Shown here in pieces: positions 15,824 through 25,136 of a stretch of 57,677 bases of DNA; position 1 is the first letter of the stretch; each line of letters begins with the position of its first letter. Location: contig JAILHH010000007.1 in assembly GCA_024695935.1 (NCBI GenBank), forward strand, positions 1 through 57,677. Reading direction: 5' to 3'. The notes below the pieces were generated by a model. The model had not been told where the DNA came from. It made no database searches and saw only the letters and a list, made by a program, of their open reading frames with translations. The position numbers and the translations under genes are program-made. The stretch is from Acetatifactor sp. GTDB taxonomy: Bacteria; Bacillota; Clostridia; Lachnospirales; Lachnospiraceae.

Positions 15824-16972
15824 TTATGTTAACAACTGACAATAATCTCCAAATCCCAATTCGCCTTCATATACAATTGACTTTTCCTTTTCAAGATAAA
15901 CCGAACAAATCTTATTAAAACGTTCAGTATCCATAATTTGTTTTTCATAATAATCTATATCATAACTTATTAGATTTATTCTGATTATTGTCCCTGATTG
16001 ATAAGGTAATAAATATATATATTCACCAGCCGTAAGCATTGAATAAAAAATACGGGCTTGTTCAATCGTGGGTATGATCCTGTCCCAATTAATCGGGACT
16101 TGAACCATTTCCTTATTTTTATAAATAACAACATCATTTCCAAATATTGGCATTGCCACCCAACTATTATCATCTATCCTTGCCACATCGGAATATCCCA
16201 TTGCATCTTTTTCCAAAAACAACCTGCTTCTGCTAACAGGATTTAATACATACGATTCTTCTACCGTTCCATCTTCAGAAATATATAAAACTTCATCTCC
16301 TTTTGCATTTAAAGCCACAGCTTTATCCTTATTCATAAAACAGATTGTATTTATATTTATGGACTCCCCCGATAAAGAATGTATATTTGTTATTTTAAAG
16401 CAACAACTCAAAATATCGAAAACAACAAACTTATCTTTTTTAAATAAATTAGTATATAAATGACCATTAAATCCTCTTGCAGTCATAAAATATGTTTTCG
16501 AATTGTTTGTCATTTCAAGCCCAAGTTTTTCAAAATCGATGTTTTTCTTTTGAACCACATGATTTCCCATATCATATATATAGTAATACGGAAACTTTAA
16601 TGCCGGAAAAAGTACAATTTTATTATTTTCGTAATTAGATACACTAAAATATGTTATCTCATCATACGTATTTAATATAATACGCTCAGTTTTATTTGTC
16701 ATAGGATAAAAAATAAATATATCCTTAGCCACATAAGGGACAAGAATTAAACTATCTTCATAAGAAATAATATCTGTAAACATAAATCTTTGATTTGGCA
16801 AAAAGCCTTCCACAGACATCACGAATTCTGATTCAAAAGTTACCATATCCATGCAAAGCAAAGCATTACTTTCCACCGAAAAATACCAAATCTTATCATT
16901 ATAAATACAAGCACATTGTGTTTTCACAGCTGTTTTTTCAAATAAATTGCTCACATACTTTCTCCCATACAT
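15824..16972 (-). CDS. Uncharacterised protein, possible beta-propeller
   Basis: I do not recognise this 382-residue protein by name. It lacks a signal peptide and consists of repeated short strands rich in Tyr, Phe and Asn, with recurring patterns such as NDKIWYFSVESNALLCMD and NSWVAMPIFGNDVVIY, resembling Kelch- or WG-type blades of about 45-55 residues. Its ATG overlaps the TAA of the upstream glycosyltransferase gene (TAATG), so translation is coupled and it belongs to the glycan operon. It is strongly A+T-rich like its neighbours. It is the last gene of that operon. Confidence 0.65.
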   Translation of the reverse strand: MYGRKYVSNLFEKTAVKTQCACIYNDKIWYFSVESNALLCMDMVTFESEFVMSVEGFLPNQRFMFTDIISYEDSLILVPYVAKDIFIFYPMTNKTERIILNTYDEITYFSVSNYENNKIVLFPALKFPYYYIYDMGNHVVQKKNIDFEKLGLEMTNNSKTYFMTARGFNGHLYTNLFKKDKFVVFDILSCCFKITNIHSLSGESININTICFMNKDKAVALNAKGDEVLYISEDGTVEESYVLNPVSRSRLFLEKDAMGYSDVARIDDNSWVAMPIFGNDVVIYKNKEMVQVPINWDRIIPTIEQARIFYSMLTAGEYIYLLPYQSGTIIRINLISYDIDYYEKQIMDTERFNKICSVYLEKEKSIVYEGELGFGDYCQLLT

Positions 16973-18171
16973 TATATGCTATCGATTATTCCCATGGCAT
17001 ACTCTATCTTTTTTTTGGTAATTTCATCTGACAATACATCATTGGCTGTCTTATTTGCCCTATATACCATTTCATCATAATTATTATCGACAATAATTTT
17101 TTTCAACTCAGCTACAATAACGCTAGGGTCAACAGTCTCCAAAACATACGCGCTCTGATACTCTTTTACAAATCTGACTATAGACGAATACTCAGGCGAG
17201 TGCACCATTATTGGAACCCCCGTCTTCATATAGGTCGACAGTTTTCCAGGAAATGAGTATGTCGCCACTTCTCTGAAGCCTTCATCAAATCTATACGGGC
17301 AATAGAGCAAATCTGCCTCGTTTAATTCCTTTAGCAACTGTTCCTGCTCAATCCAACCCCTATATTCTATGTGCGCATTTTTGATTCCATAAAACGAAAT
17401 CTCAGGTCCGTAAATTCTAAATATTATTTTTTTCTCTTCATATTCCCAATTCATCAACGATAGTGCATATAAGAAGGCTAATATTGTACTTCTTGCATAT
17501 AATTGACCCGAAATTGCAATCACAAAAGTTTTATCATCTCTTTTTATCTTTTTGCTACAACTATCCCCCTTGTCAAATGGCATCATAATCCCTACGCTCT
17601 TTTTACAGCCGTAAAGCGCCTTATAATCCTCAGCCATTATATCTGATGCACCAATGAAACAATAAGAATCGCTTATCATTCTTCCATACTCTTTCATAAC
17701 CTTCATTTGCGTCAGTTTATCTACTTTATTAGCCTGGAACCACCAAGATATCGGATCATAAAACTGAACCGAATATTCTATTTGGCAATCAGTTGCCACA
17801 CGTCTGATTAGTTTTGTCATCGTTTGTCCTTGAACAACTCCCCAAATCATATCCGGCTTTATTTTTTTTATGTGCCTTTCTATTCTCTTCCTAATTCTTC
17901 TCACTTCAGTATAAGTTATAAAAACATCATATACAAAAGAAAGAAATGCATTGTACTCCCTTCCGATGTTTTCTCTTGGCTTTACATCAAATACAAAATC
18001 AATACTTGATTTTGTATCCTCCGGAATCTCCACCCCCACCTCAGGATTCTTTACGATATATGCGAATATTTGGCAATTATCCTCTTGCAGATAGGTGCAT
18101 AGCCTATCCAGGAACAATCCTCCGGTATGGTTTGTACATGGAGGCAAATCGCTAATCATTAATATTTTCAT
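16972..18171 (-). CDS. Glycosyltransferase, GT-B fold (GT4-like)
   Basis: A 399-residue cytosolic sugar transferase. The N-terminal half opens with MKILMISDLPP and a Gly-rich loop (HTGGLF). The C-terminal half has FVIAISGQLYARSTI, then YRGWIEQEQLLKELNEADLL and a donor-site stretch ending in GKLSTYMKTGVPIMV. The usual EX7E motif is degenerate. It overlaps the next gene by one base and follows the radical SAM gene by 21 bases. The sugar and acceptor are unknown. Confidence 0.78.
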   Translation of the reverse strand: MKILMISDLPPCTNHTGGLFLDRLCTYLQEDNCQIFAYIVKNPEVGVEIPEDTKSSIDFVFDVKPRENIGREYNAFLSFVYDVFITYTEVRRIRKRIERHIKKIKPDMIWGVVQGQTMTKLIRRVATDCQIEYSVQFYDPISWWFQANKVDKLTQMKVMKEYGRMISDSYCFIGASDIMAEDYKALYGCKKSVGIMMPFDKGDSCSKKIKRDDKTFVIAISGQLYARSTILAFLYALSLMNWEYEEKKIIFRIYGPEISFYGIKNAHIEYRGWIEQEQLLKELNEADLLYCPYRFDEGFREVATYSFPGKLSTYMKTGVPIMVHSPEYSSIVRFVKEYQSAYVLETVDPSVIVAELKKIIVDNNYDEMVYRANKTANDVLSDEITKKKIEYAMGIIDSI

Positions 18172-18192
18172 AGATAATTATCTTCCTTAAGC

Positions 18193-19350
18193 TTAAATTT
18201 GTTGTGCGGGAAGCACATAATGTTTTCCCATCCATTCATGCCCGGGACATCCTTTACAATACTCCCAATATCCACGTTCACTATAGCCTTGCACAGTTTC
18301 TAAAAAAACGCTTTTTTCATTTTCGGATTCTAAATCAATAGAATCATTTGTTACGCTTGCTTTTGAAACGATTCCCGCTTCCATTGCAAAGCAACTATAA
18401 ATGCAACCATACAATCTGCCATCTTTTATACAAGTAAACGGCACATTACATGCATTGACTTTTCCGTACAATTCATCTGTCATCCACTTATCCAACGGAT
18501 CCATATTTATCCAGCTGGGAACACAAATCAAATCATTTTGAATTCCCTTTTCGCTTAGTAATGCGCTAATTTCCATGGCTTTGGATTTTGATCCGAGGGT
18601 TCTTGAATAATCATCTATCTCAACTTCGACGGAATTTTTTTTCAGACTTGCAATCATTTTTTCGCTTGGCATAATAGTTCCGTTAGTAACCAATCGCAAA
18701 CTCATAATCTTTGATTGGTAATTTTCTCCTATGTAGTCGACTATTTCACAAAAGTAAGGATATAAAAATGGTTCTCCACCACTTATGTGAAACTTATATA
18801 CGATATCAACCTTAGAAAAAAATGCATCTATTGTCCTTTTCAATTCGTTAATATCAAAATGCTTTTTATCTTTATTATATGATGTAAAATTCAAACAACA
18901 CTTGCAGTTTAGATTGCAAAATGTAGTAAGTAATATGCATATAGATTTAAAATACAATTTGTTACATGCATATAATGAAAAAATAGGGAGATAATAATAA
19001 TCAAATGCCTCATAATTAAAACAACTGATTCCATCCTTATATCCCAAATTCATAATCTGGCGATGCGCCTGGGCTCTATAATTATTTACATCAAGACAGC
19101 AAAGAATGACGATATAATCAGATGAATTGTATTTTGTAAATTCTAATTTTGAAATTATAGGTGCACCATAAATCGTATCTATTTCAACATTCTCATCACC
19201 AACAACCGCTTCTATAATCCCATCATCTATCCGTGAAAGTCGTGAGCAAAAACTCGACGCCTCTATCGCAGTACCGTAAAGTATTATTTTTTTTCCTTTA
19301 AATTTTGCTCCCAATTCATCATATTCATGTCCTTTGTTTTTCCACTTCAT
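18193..19350 (-). CDS. Radical SAM protein with N-terminal Rossmann-like module
   Basis: Predicted iron-sulfur enzyme that cleaves S-adenosylmethionine to start radical chemistry. Residues about 1-110 form a Rossmann-like module (GKKIILYGTAIEASSF, then DYIVILCCLDV). The radical SAM core follows with CxxxCxxC in FCNLNCKCCLNF at about 143-150, and HISGGEPFLYPY after it. Extra Cys residues near the end (CIKDGRLYGCIYSC, EYCKGCPGHEW) look SPASM-like, for auxiliary clusters. It lies 2 bases from the kinase-like gene upstream. No peptide-precursor gene is adjacent, so a sugar or lipid-linked substrate is as likely as a peptide; this is inference. Confidence 0.82.
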   Translation of the reverse strand: MKWKNKGHEYDELGAKFKGKKIILYGTAIEASSFCSRLSRIDDGIIEAVVGDENVEIDTIYGAPIISKLEFTKYNSSDYIVILCCLDVNNYRAQAHRQIMNLGYKDGISCFNYEAFDYYYLPIFSLYACNKLYFKSICILLTTFCNLNCKCCLNFTSYNKDKKHFDINELKRTIDAFFSKVDIVYKFHISGGEPFLYPYFCEIVDYIGENYQSKIMSLRLVTNGTIMPSEKMIASLKKNSVEVEIDDYSRTLGSKSKAMEISALLSEKGIQNDLICVPSWINMDPLDKWMTDELYGKVNACNVPFTCIKDGRLYGCIYSCFAMEAGIVSKASVTNDSIDLESENEKSVFLETVQGYSERGYWEYCKGCPGHEWMGKHYVLPAQQI

Positions 19351-19352
19351 AT

Positions 19353-20309
19353 TTAAATTACCTCAACAACATCTTTTATAACAGAAATATAATCTCCTGC
19401 TTCCCAGAGTTTTTTTAAATTCAATAAACTACTGATAGCTTCGCTATTTTTAATTTCTGATTTTGCAAAATTTATTGTTCTCCAAAACATAAAATATATT
19501 CTCATACTAACTATGTTTTCTATATTTTCAATATTAATTCCTGCAGGATAATATATACTAAGTATATTCTTTAACAAAATCGATGTATCATTAACATAAA
19601 TACTACTTAGACTTTCATAAAAATAAAAGATATCAAACAAGGGATTACCCATTTTTAACAATTCCCAATCGACAAATTCGACTTTTCCGTTATACTCCAA
19701 GACATTTCCGTAGGAAGCATCCCCGTGGCACAACTTATTTCCATATTTATCAATAATAGGTATTATTTCTTCATCTATCCAAGAAAAAATTGATTGATCA
19801 ATAAAAGTTATATTCAACCTTTCAATTTGGGCTCTGAATTTCAATTCAAGGTATCTGTAATCGTTTACAGTTGTACGGATTATTGATTCATTACAGTTAT
19901 GAATTCTCTTCAAATACAAAACTGCCTGTTTAAGATAATCACCATACTCCCAGTTTTCAATGCGATTTGCAAAATGCATCAAACAATAATTACTGTCTTC
20001 ATATATAACGATGGCTTTGTTAATCTGCAGTTTGTCTTTAATCCTGATTATATTTCTTGTATCCGCTGATTCTTCCCCACCGCATATGGTTAATATATAT
20101 TTTTTATTACCCGAGATTAAGAAAGTACATCTATGCCCCCCCTCAATCATACAATACTTATAGTCATCAAACGGCAAGTAGTTTCGTATCAGTTTTTTTA
20201 CACCATCACAGTACTTATCTAACTGATCATTTAATTCATTTTCGATTACTCGTTTCATAAAATTTTCAGAGACAATAAAATCATCCCAATCCTCTAATTC
20301 ACCATTCAT
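19353..20309 (-). CDS. Choline-kinase/aminoglycoside-phosphotransferase-fold kinase
   Basis: A 318-residue small-molecule kinase of the APH/LicA superfamily. The catalytic Brenner-type motif LCHGDASYGN (about 205-214) supplies the base Asp, and FVDWELLKMGNPLFDI carries the metal-binding Asp (about 225). The N-terminal lobe is divergent but has YILTICGG where the ATP lysine lobe should lie. In a locus with LicD and a cytidylyltransferase it may phosphorylate choline, ethanolamine or a sugar for later CDP activation; that link is inference. Confidence 0.72.
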   Translation of the reverse strand: MNGELEDWDDFIVSENFMKRVIENELNDQLDKYCDGVKKLIRNYLPFDDYKYCMIEGGHRCTFLISGNKKYILTICGGEESADTRNIIRIKDKLQINKAIVIYEDSNYCLMHFANRIENWEYGDYLKQAVLYLKRIHNCNESIIRTTVNDYRYLELKFRAQIERLNITFIDQSIFSWIDEEIIPIIDKYGNKLCHGDASYGNVLEYNGKVEFVDWELLKMGNPLFDIFYFYESLSSIYVNDTSILLKNILSIYYPAGINIENIENIVSMRIYFMFWRTINFAKSEIKNSEAISSLLNLKKLWEAGDYISVIKDVVEVI

Positions 20310-20315
20310 TGGCCA

Positions 20316-21275
20316 TTATTCCTTCTGCAACACGCAAAACAATCTGCTTACCCCATCATCACATATGGTTTTTGACAAACACAATTTAAATCCATTGTTA
20401 AGGAAAGCAAAAAGTCGTCTTATATATTTTTCTTCATCTCCGGGGAATTGATGCGATTCAAAAAATAAATATCCATTCTTGTTCAGAGCCTCTGACAAGT
20501 GTAGTACGTCACTGTCGTTTTGGAAAATTCCATGTACGGCCAGCAGTAAAATTACATCATATTTATTATCCAATTCTGATTTCAAAATATTTTTACAATA
20601 AAAATAAGCATTATTAATATTTAGATATTCAGCAGCTTTTCTTGCAACATTAACCACACCTGAAATAACATCAATTCCTGTTACGGTTTTTGCAAATCCT
20701 GCCAGTTCCAAATCCAAAAATCCGGTATTACATCCAATGTCTAAAACATTCGACGTAGCATTGATAAATCTGGTTACCTCATATTCCAGTATTCGTTTGC
20801 CGCTGTTTCTGGAACCGGTCAAATGCAGTTGTTCACAACTTTGGTAATATCTTTCTCCACCATATTCGATACCGCTTTTCATATATTCATCAAATAAATC
20901 AAGATATCGATTAAAATCATTGTATCTTATATCTTTATCTATCGGAAAAAAATCTCCTGTCACAGCATACTGTGCAGACCAAACTATCTTTTCTTCAGGA
21001 ATTGCAAATTCGTCTTTCATTTTTTGTTTAACACTCATAGCTATATCATATGCGCCAATAGCTATAACCAAATAATCAAAATCATATTTAGAAATGTTTT
21101 CAACCTTGTCAAGAGGCCTCTCCACTGTCTCCCCAAATTCTTTATCAACCCATGCAACAACATCACAATAATTGTTTAAATGCAATTGCATATAAAAATC
21201 CAAGCCAAACTTACCTGCACCGTAAATAAGAACCCTACTCCCCTTTTTACAAAACTGATAAGGAAATAAAACCAC
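20316..21275 (-). CDS. Rossmann module fused to a SAM-dependent methyltransferase
   Basis: A 319-residue two-part protein. Residues about 1-105 are the Rossmann-like module seen in neighbours (GSRVLIYGAGKFGLDFYM, VAWVDKEFGE, FDYLVIAIGAYDIA). Residues about 170-319 are a class I methyltransferase with motif I NVLDIGCNTGFLDLE and an acidic strand 2 (VTGIDV). It probably methylates a sugar or a lipid-linked glycan intermediate. It is 2 bases from the glycosyltransferase gene upstream. Start ATG at 21275 lies just inside the preceding intergenic gap. Confidence 0.78.
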   Translation of the reverse strand: MVLFPYQFCKKGSRVLIYGAGKFGLDFYMQLHLNNYCDVVAWVDKEFGETVERPLDKVENISKYDFDYLVIAIGAYDIAMSVKQKMKDEFAIPEEKIVWSAQYAVTGDFFPIDKDIRYNDFNRYLDLFDEYMKSGIEYGGERYYQSCEQLHLTGSRNSGKRILEYEVTRFINATSNVLDIGCNTGFLDLELAGFAKTVTGIDVISGVVNVARKAAEYLNINNAYFYCKNILKSELDNKYDVILLLAVHGIFQNDSDVLHLSEALNKNGYLFFESHQFPGDEEKYIRRLFAFLNNGFKLCLSKTICDDGVSRLFCVLQKE

Positions 21276-21277
21276 TT

Positions 21278-22495
21278 TTAAAGCCCTCCATATATTGTTT
21301 CATATAAATCTTCATGTTCTCTTACATATCTGTCATACGAAAATTTTTCTTTGACAAGTTCTCTGCTTTTTCTACCCCTATATATAATTTCAGAAGGATT
21401 ATTAATTAGTTTTTCTAATTCACATTGTAAAGATTCTACTGAACAATAATCTGCAGCCACCCCAACTTCAGGTGCTTTAATATTTCTCTCCACAACCGTA
21501 TTTTTAAATCCAACTATCACGCAACCCGCCGCCATTGCTTCTATTGCCATTAAGCCAAAGCTTTCCGCCAATGAAGTCATAGTAAAAATATCACAGCACT
21601 CAAGAACACTTATCATTTCGCTTTCTTCTTTTACCCATCCTAATTGAATCACATTAAAACGATTATCTAATCCGTGCAAATTCTCTTTATTTCCAACGAT
21701 TATCAATTCAATATTTCTTTTCGACCTTATTTTCTTAAGTGCTCTAAAAACATAGTCCGCTCCCTTAATTGCTCCCCCCGTCCTAAGTCCTATTACTATA
21801 CTATCTTCTCTTAACCCAAATTTTCTTCTGTTTTTATATTTATCAGTACTGTATTTATCAGTATCAACTCCGAAACATATTTCATGTATTTTATTAAAAT
21901 GACTTGTTATAGGACTTTTTTTCAAATAATCTCGCATAAAGTCGCACGACACAATAATATGAGGATTTATTTTTGATATTACTTCTCTTTTGACTTTCCA
22001 TGTAAAAGCGCTTGCTTCCTGGTAATAACCGGGATGAAAAAAGCCCTTCCCGTCACACTTTTCACAGGTTGACTGCCACTTTTGGCACTCTAAGGGATAA
22101 ATGCAATCACCTGTAGTTATCCACGGGTCATGTATTGTCCAAACGCTTTTCTTGGCATTAAACAATTCCGGATAATCAAACAATGAAATGAATCTATTAT
22201 GCAAAATATGATAATGAACTATATCTGCCTCCCTAAATTCCGGAAGCTCCATTATCATTTGTCCCATAGGTTTTAACATATGTGACAAATTGCTACGCGT
22301 CTCTATTTCTTTGTACATATCGTAGTAAACTCCGGAGTAATCACTAACACGAATTACATTGTCATTATCAGAGTGTTTGTGTTCCACTATTTGTTTGACA
22401 CTGTGCTTCGAATGTAAATTTATAGAATTCATCAAATCATATCCATCAAATATATGACCTATAAGATCTGTACAATTAACCTGTAAAATCTTCAT
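21278..22495 (-). CDS. Glycosyltransferase family 4
   Basis: A 405-residue GT-B retaining glycosyltransferase. The C-terminal nucleotide-sugar domain has IGLRTGGAIKGADYVFRAL and the EX7E motif in SLAESFGLMAIEAMAAG (about 316-332). The N-terminal half includes a small Cys cluster (CIYPLECQKWQSTCEKCDG, about 135-153), as in a subset of GT4 enzymes. It abuts the 150-residue gene upstream (ends at its start base minus one). Likely builds the same surface glycan. Confidence 0.88.
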   Translation of the reverse strand: MKILQVNCTDLIGHIFDGYDLMNSINLHSKHSVKQIVEHKHSDNDNVIRVSDYSGVYYDMYKEIETRSNLSHMLKPMGQMIMELPEFREADIVHYHILHNRFISLFDYPELFNAKKSVWTIHDPWITTGDCIYPLECQKWQSTCEKCDGKGFFHPGYYQEASAFTWKVKREVISKINPHIIVSCDFMRDYLKKSPITSHFNKIHEICFGVDTDKYSTDKYKNRRKFGLREDSIVIGLRTGGAIKGADYVFRALKKIRSKRNIELIIVGNKENLHGLDNRFNVIQLGWVKEESEMISVLECCDIFTMTSLAESFGLMAIEAMAAGCVIVGFKNTVVERNIKAPEVGVAADYCSVESLQCELEKLINNPSEIIYRGRKSRELVKEKFSYDRYVREHEDLYETIYGGL

Positions 22496-22948
22496 TTAAT
22501 CTTCCTCAAAAAACTCTTCAATAACTATCTCTTTCTTGAAAAGCAACCAATTCTCAACTTTTTTCTTTAATTCTATAGCTTCGTTTATATCATAGACTTT
22601 CTTAAATCTTTTTTGTTTTGATTTCTTCAATGCTTTTTCTACCTGCCTCAAACTGCAAACATTAGAAAAACCTAATTTTTTAAAACTCCTTACCAATTCC
22701 TTGCCATCACCAATGCTGACTACCAGCAAAATATTTCTGTCCTTCTCCAATAGTTTCTCATAAGAAATGCACCTTATCCCTGGGATGTCAATATGTTGCT
22801 TGTATTCATCCCTGTCCGCAAAACAATCCTCAAAGCACCCATATTCTCGCAATAGCCAAAATGTTCTGACTCCGTTTTTGCCAAATCCATATACGCATAC
22901 TTCTCGGTTATGTCTTACCAACATATCACGTATTTTTCTCTTTAACAT
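22496..22948 (-). CDS. Stand-alone Rossmann-like module protein
   Basis: A 150-residue protein with no enzyme domain. Its core (NREVCVYGFGKNGVRTFWLL, a central FADRDEY and RNILLVVSIGDG) has the same layout as the modules fused to the methyltransferase, radical SAM, GT2 and HAD proteins next to it. The last 45 residues are Lys/Glu-rich and helical. The GxGxxG-like loop hints at a nucleotide or nucleotide-sugar ligand. I know no function. It is 6 bases from the GT2 gene, so co-expression is certain in practice. Confidence 0.6.
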   Translation of the reverse strand: MLKRKIRDMLVRHNREVCVYGFGKNGVRTFWLLREYGCFEDCFADRDEYKQHIDIPGIRCISYEKLLEKDRNILLVVSIGDGKELVRSFKKLGFSNVCSLRQVEKALKKSKQKRFKKVYDINEAIELKKKVENWLLFKKEIVIEEFFEED

Positions 22949-22954
22949 TTCTGT

Positions 22955-24088
22955 TTATCTCCCAAGGAAAGATTCTATTTCATTGTTTAACATCATACTT
23001 TCAATTTCAGTTCTTTTATATATCTTAACAAAGCCCATATCCCTTAGTTGCTTTTCTAACGTATTAAATACTTTTGTTGTAACCACAATCGTAGCATGAT
23101 TCGGTATATTTTCTTTTCTAAGCAAACGACACGACGTACCGCCAATAATTCTATTATTTTTTTTATTATCATTATCAAGAAATGCTGCCGGTGCGATTCC
23201 GTTTGCCCGAAGTTCATAATTTAATCTTCTTCCGTAGACGCCTGCGCCGACAAGGACAATATTTGATTCTTTACAATCAGTAAAATAATCTAACTCTTCT
23301 GATTTCAAGGCAGCTATAATAGCATCCAATTTATGCTTAGTCTGCTCCCCTCCGATTTCACACAAGTCAGCATCTGAAAGTTTATCGCGTATATACTGAT
23401 ACACCACCAGATTTTCATTGCTTACTTCGTCAAAATACATTGCTGTACCTGATCTGTCATGAAGCCTCACTCTGCTTCCGGGTTCACTCAAAAAAACTAT
23501 TTTTTTTCTATACAGCAATCTGAAAATAAATTCAACATCTTGCGCAGTTTTTAATTCTTCATTGAACAAGCCTATTCGATCAAAATTGCTTTTATGAAAC
23601 ATAAAACTGCTGAAATGGACTTCTTCCCACAAAAGTAAAAACACCGAATTCTCAATTCTCTCTATCGGAAAATCCTTGTGAAATTGTGTTTTTACTACTT
23701 CTCCTGTCCTCTCATCAAAAAAAGTATAATTCATTGCAGAAATCGTAATCTCAGAATCACAATTCTGTAGTGCTTCATATTGCAATTGCACTTTATCTTT
23801 TTCCAACAGATCATCATGGGACAACCATACAAAATATTCACCATTCATATGCTTGATTCCCTCATTAAGCGCAGATGCCACTCCACCGTTATCTTTTTCC
23901 AGATACATTATTCTTTCAAAATATGGTTCAAGACATTGCCGTGTCATTCCTTCATCGTCAGAGCCATCGTTCACGACAATGACTTCTATATTTTCATACG
24001 TTTGGTTTAAAGCGCTCTCAACAGCTTCACATACGTAATCCGATCCGTTGTATACCGGAATCACAATTGATACAAGATCCTTCTTCAA
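22955..24088 (-). CDS. Glycosyltransferase family 2 with C-terminal Rossmann module
   Basis: A 377-residue protein. The N-terminal GT-A domain has VSIVIPVYNGSDYVCEAVES and VIVVNDGSDDEG, then WLSHDDLL as the metal-binding DxD-like site (about 90). After about residue 260 comes a Rossmann-like module (NIVLVGAGVYGRRLNYEL, AAFLDNDNKKNN, TIVVTTKVFN). The start codon is TTG at 24086-24088, 8 bases after AGGAGG. It probably adds a sugar to the locus glycan. Confidence 0.85.
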   Translation of the reverse strand: MKKDLVSIVIPVYNGSDYVCEAVESALNQTYENIEVIVVNDGSDDEGMTRQCLEPYFERIMYLEKDNGGVASALNEGIKHMNGEYFVWLSHDDLLEKDKVQLQYEALQNCDSEITISAMNYTFFDERTGEVVKTQFHKDFPIERIENSVFLLLWEEVHFSSFMFHKSNFDRIGLFNEELKTAQDVEFIFRLLYRKKIVFLSEPGSRVRLHDRSGTAMYFDEVSNENLVVYQYIRDKLSDADLCEIGGEQTKHKLDAIIAALKSEELDYFTDCKESNIVLVGAGVYGRRLNYELRANGIAPAAFLDNDNKKNNRIIGGTSCRLLRKENIPNHATIVVTTKVFNTLEKQLRDMGFVKIYKRTEIESMMLNNEIESFLGR

Positions 24089-24128
24089 TTATTATTCCTC
24101 CTAGGGGACATAATCTGTGTTCAAAAAT

Positions 24129-25067
24129 CTATTTAACACAGACGGCTTTATACCATTCCATGTATTCCTTCAGCCCTTCGTCCAGTTTTTTCTCTGCCCT
24201 GTAACCGAGTTCATTTTCTATTTTTTTTGAGTCCGCCTTGCAATGCTTAACGTCTCCTACACGTTCCGGTTTGTATTCAATAGGTACTTTTATTCCCGAA
24301 ATGTCCTGCATTATACTCGCAAGTTCATTTATAGTGATTGTTGAACCGCTACCCAGATTATAAATTGACGTGCTATTACATTTTTGTGAAGAAATCAGAT
24401 TTGCTCTTGCCACATCAGACACATTTACAAAATCTCGTGTCTGTTCCCCATCTCCATAAATAGTAATTGGTTTATGATCATATATTCTTTTTGCAAAAAT
24501 AGGGATTACATTTCCATACGCATCATATCTTTGATTTTTCCCATAGATATTAAAGTATCTTAGACATATTCCTGTAATCCCGTGAATGCCTGAATAAGAA
24601 AGAATCATTTTTTCAGCTGCAAGTTTACTTACACCATAGGGTGAATCTGCGTTTTGAACATGATCCTCATTGATTGACGGCTCTTTTAATTCTCCAAAAA
24701 TAGCCGCCGAAGAAGAATATACGATTTTGGGAACACTATTTGCTCTCATTCCTTCAAGCACATTGACAGTGCCTACAAGATTAATCTCGGAGTCTAAAGC
24801 CGGATTATCTATTGAGCGCTGTCTTCCTACCGAAGCAGCCATATGGAAAACCACATCCGCATTGCGAGTAGCCTCCTTCACTTTCTCTGCATCCCGGATA
24901 TCTCCCTCTATAAATTCAATATCTCTTTTGTCAACATAAGATGATATATTCTCTATGTGTCCCGAAGAAAGATTATCATAAACCTTTACTTCATATCCTT
25001 CCTTCAACAATAACTCAACTAAATTCGATCCTATAAAACCGGATCCCCCCGTGATTAATGCTCTCAT
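24129..25067 (-). CDS. UDP-glucose 4-epimerase-like NAD-dependent epimerase
   Basis: Extended SDR of 312 residues, start MRALITGGSGFIGSNLVELL. NAD motif GGSGFIG, adenine-ribose Asp in VYDNLSSGH, catalytic Ser in YSSSAAIFG and Tyr/Lys in YGVSKLAAEK are all present, as is RDFVNVSDVARA. These features place it with GalE/WbpP-type 4-epimerases that supply UDP-Gal or UDP-GalNAc/GlcNAc forms. It stands between the A+T-rich glycosyltransferase genes and the HAD gene. Confidence 0.87.
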   Translation of the reverse strand: MRALITGGSGFIGSNLVELLLKEGYEVKVYDNLSSGHIENISSYVDKRDIEFIEGDIRDAEKVKEATRNADVVFHMAASVGRQRSIDNPALDSEINLVGTVNVLEGMRANSVPKIVYSSSAAIFGELKEPSINEDHVQNADSPYGVSKLAAEKMILSYSGIHGITGICLRYFNIYGKNQRYDAYGNVIPIFAKRIYDHKPITIYGDGEQTRDFVNVSDVARANLISSQKCNSTSIYNLGSGSTITINELASIMQDISGIKVPIEYKPERVGDVKHCKADSKKIENELGYRAEKKLDEGLKEYMEWYKAVCVK

Positions 25068-25136
25068 ACCAGATCTCTTTTAACTCCTTATATATCTTAT
25101 TTCTGCAAACGGAAAATATGTGTAAAGTTTTCCCCT

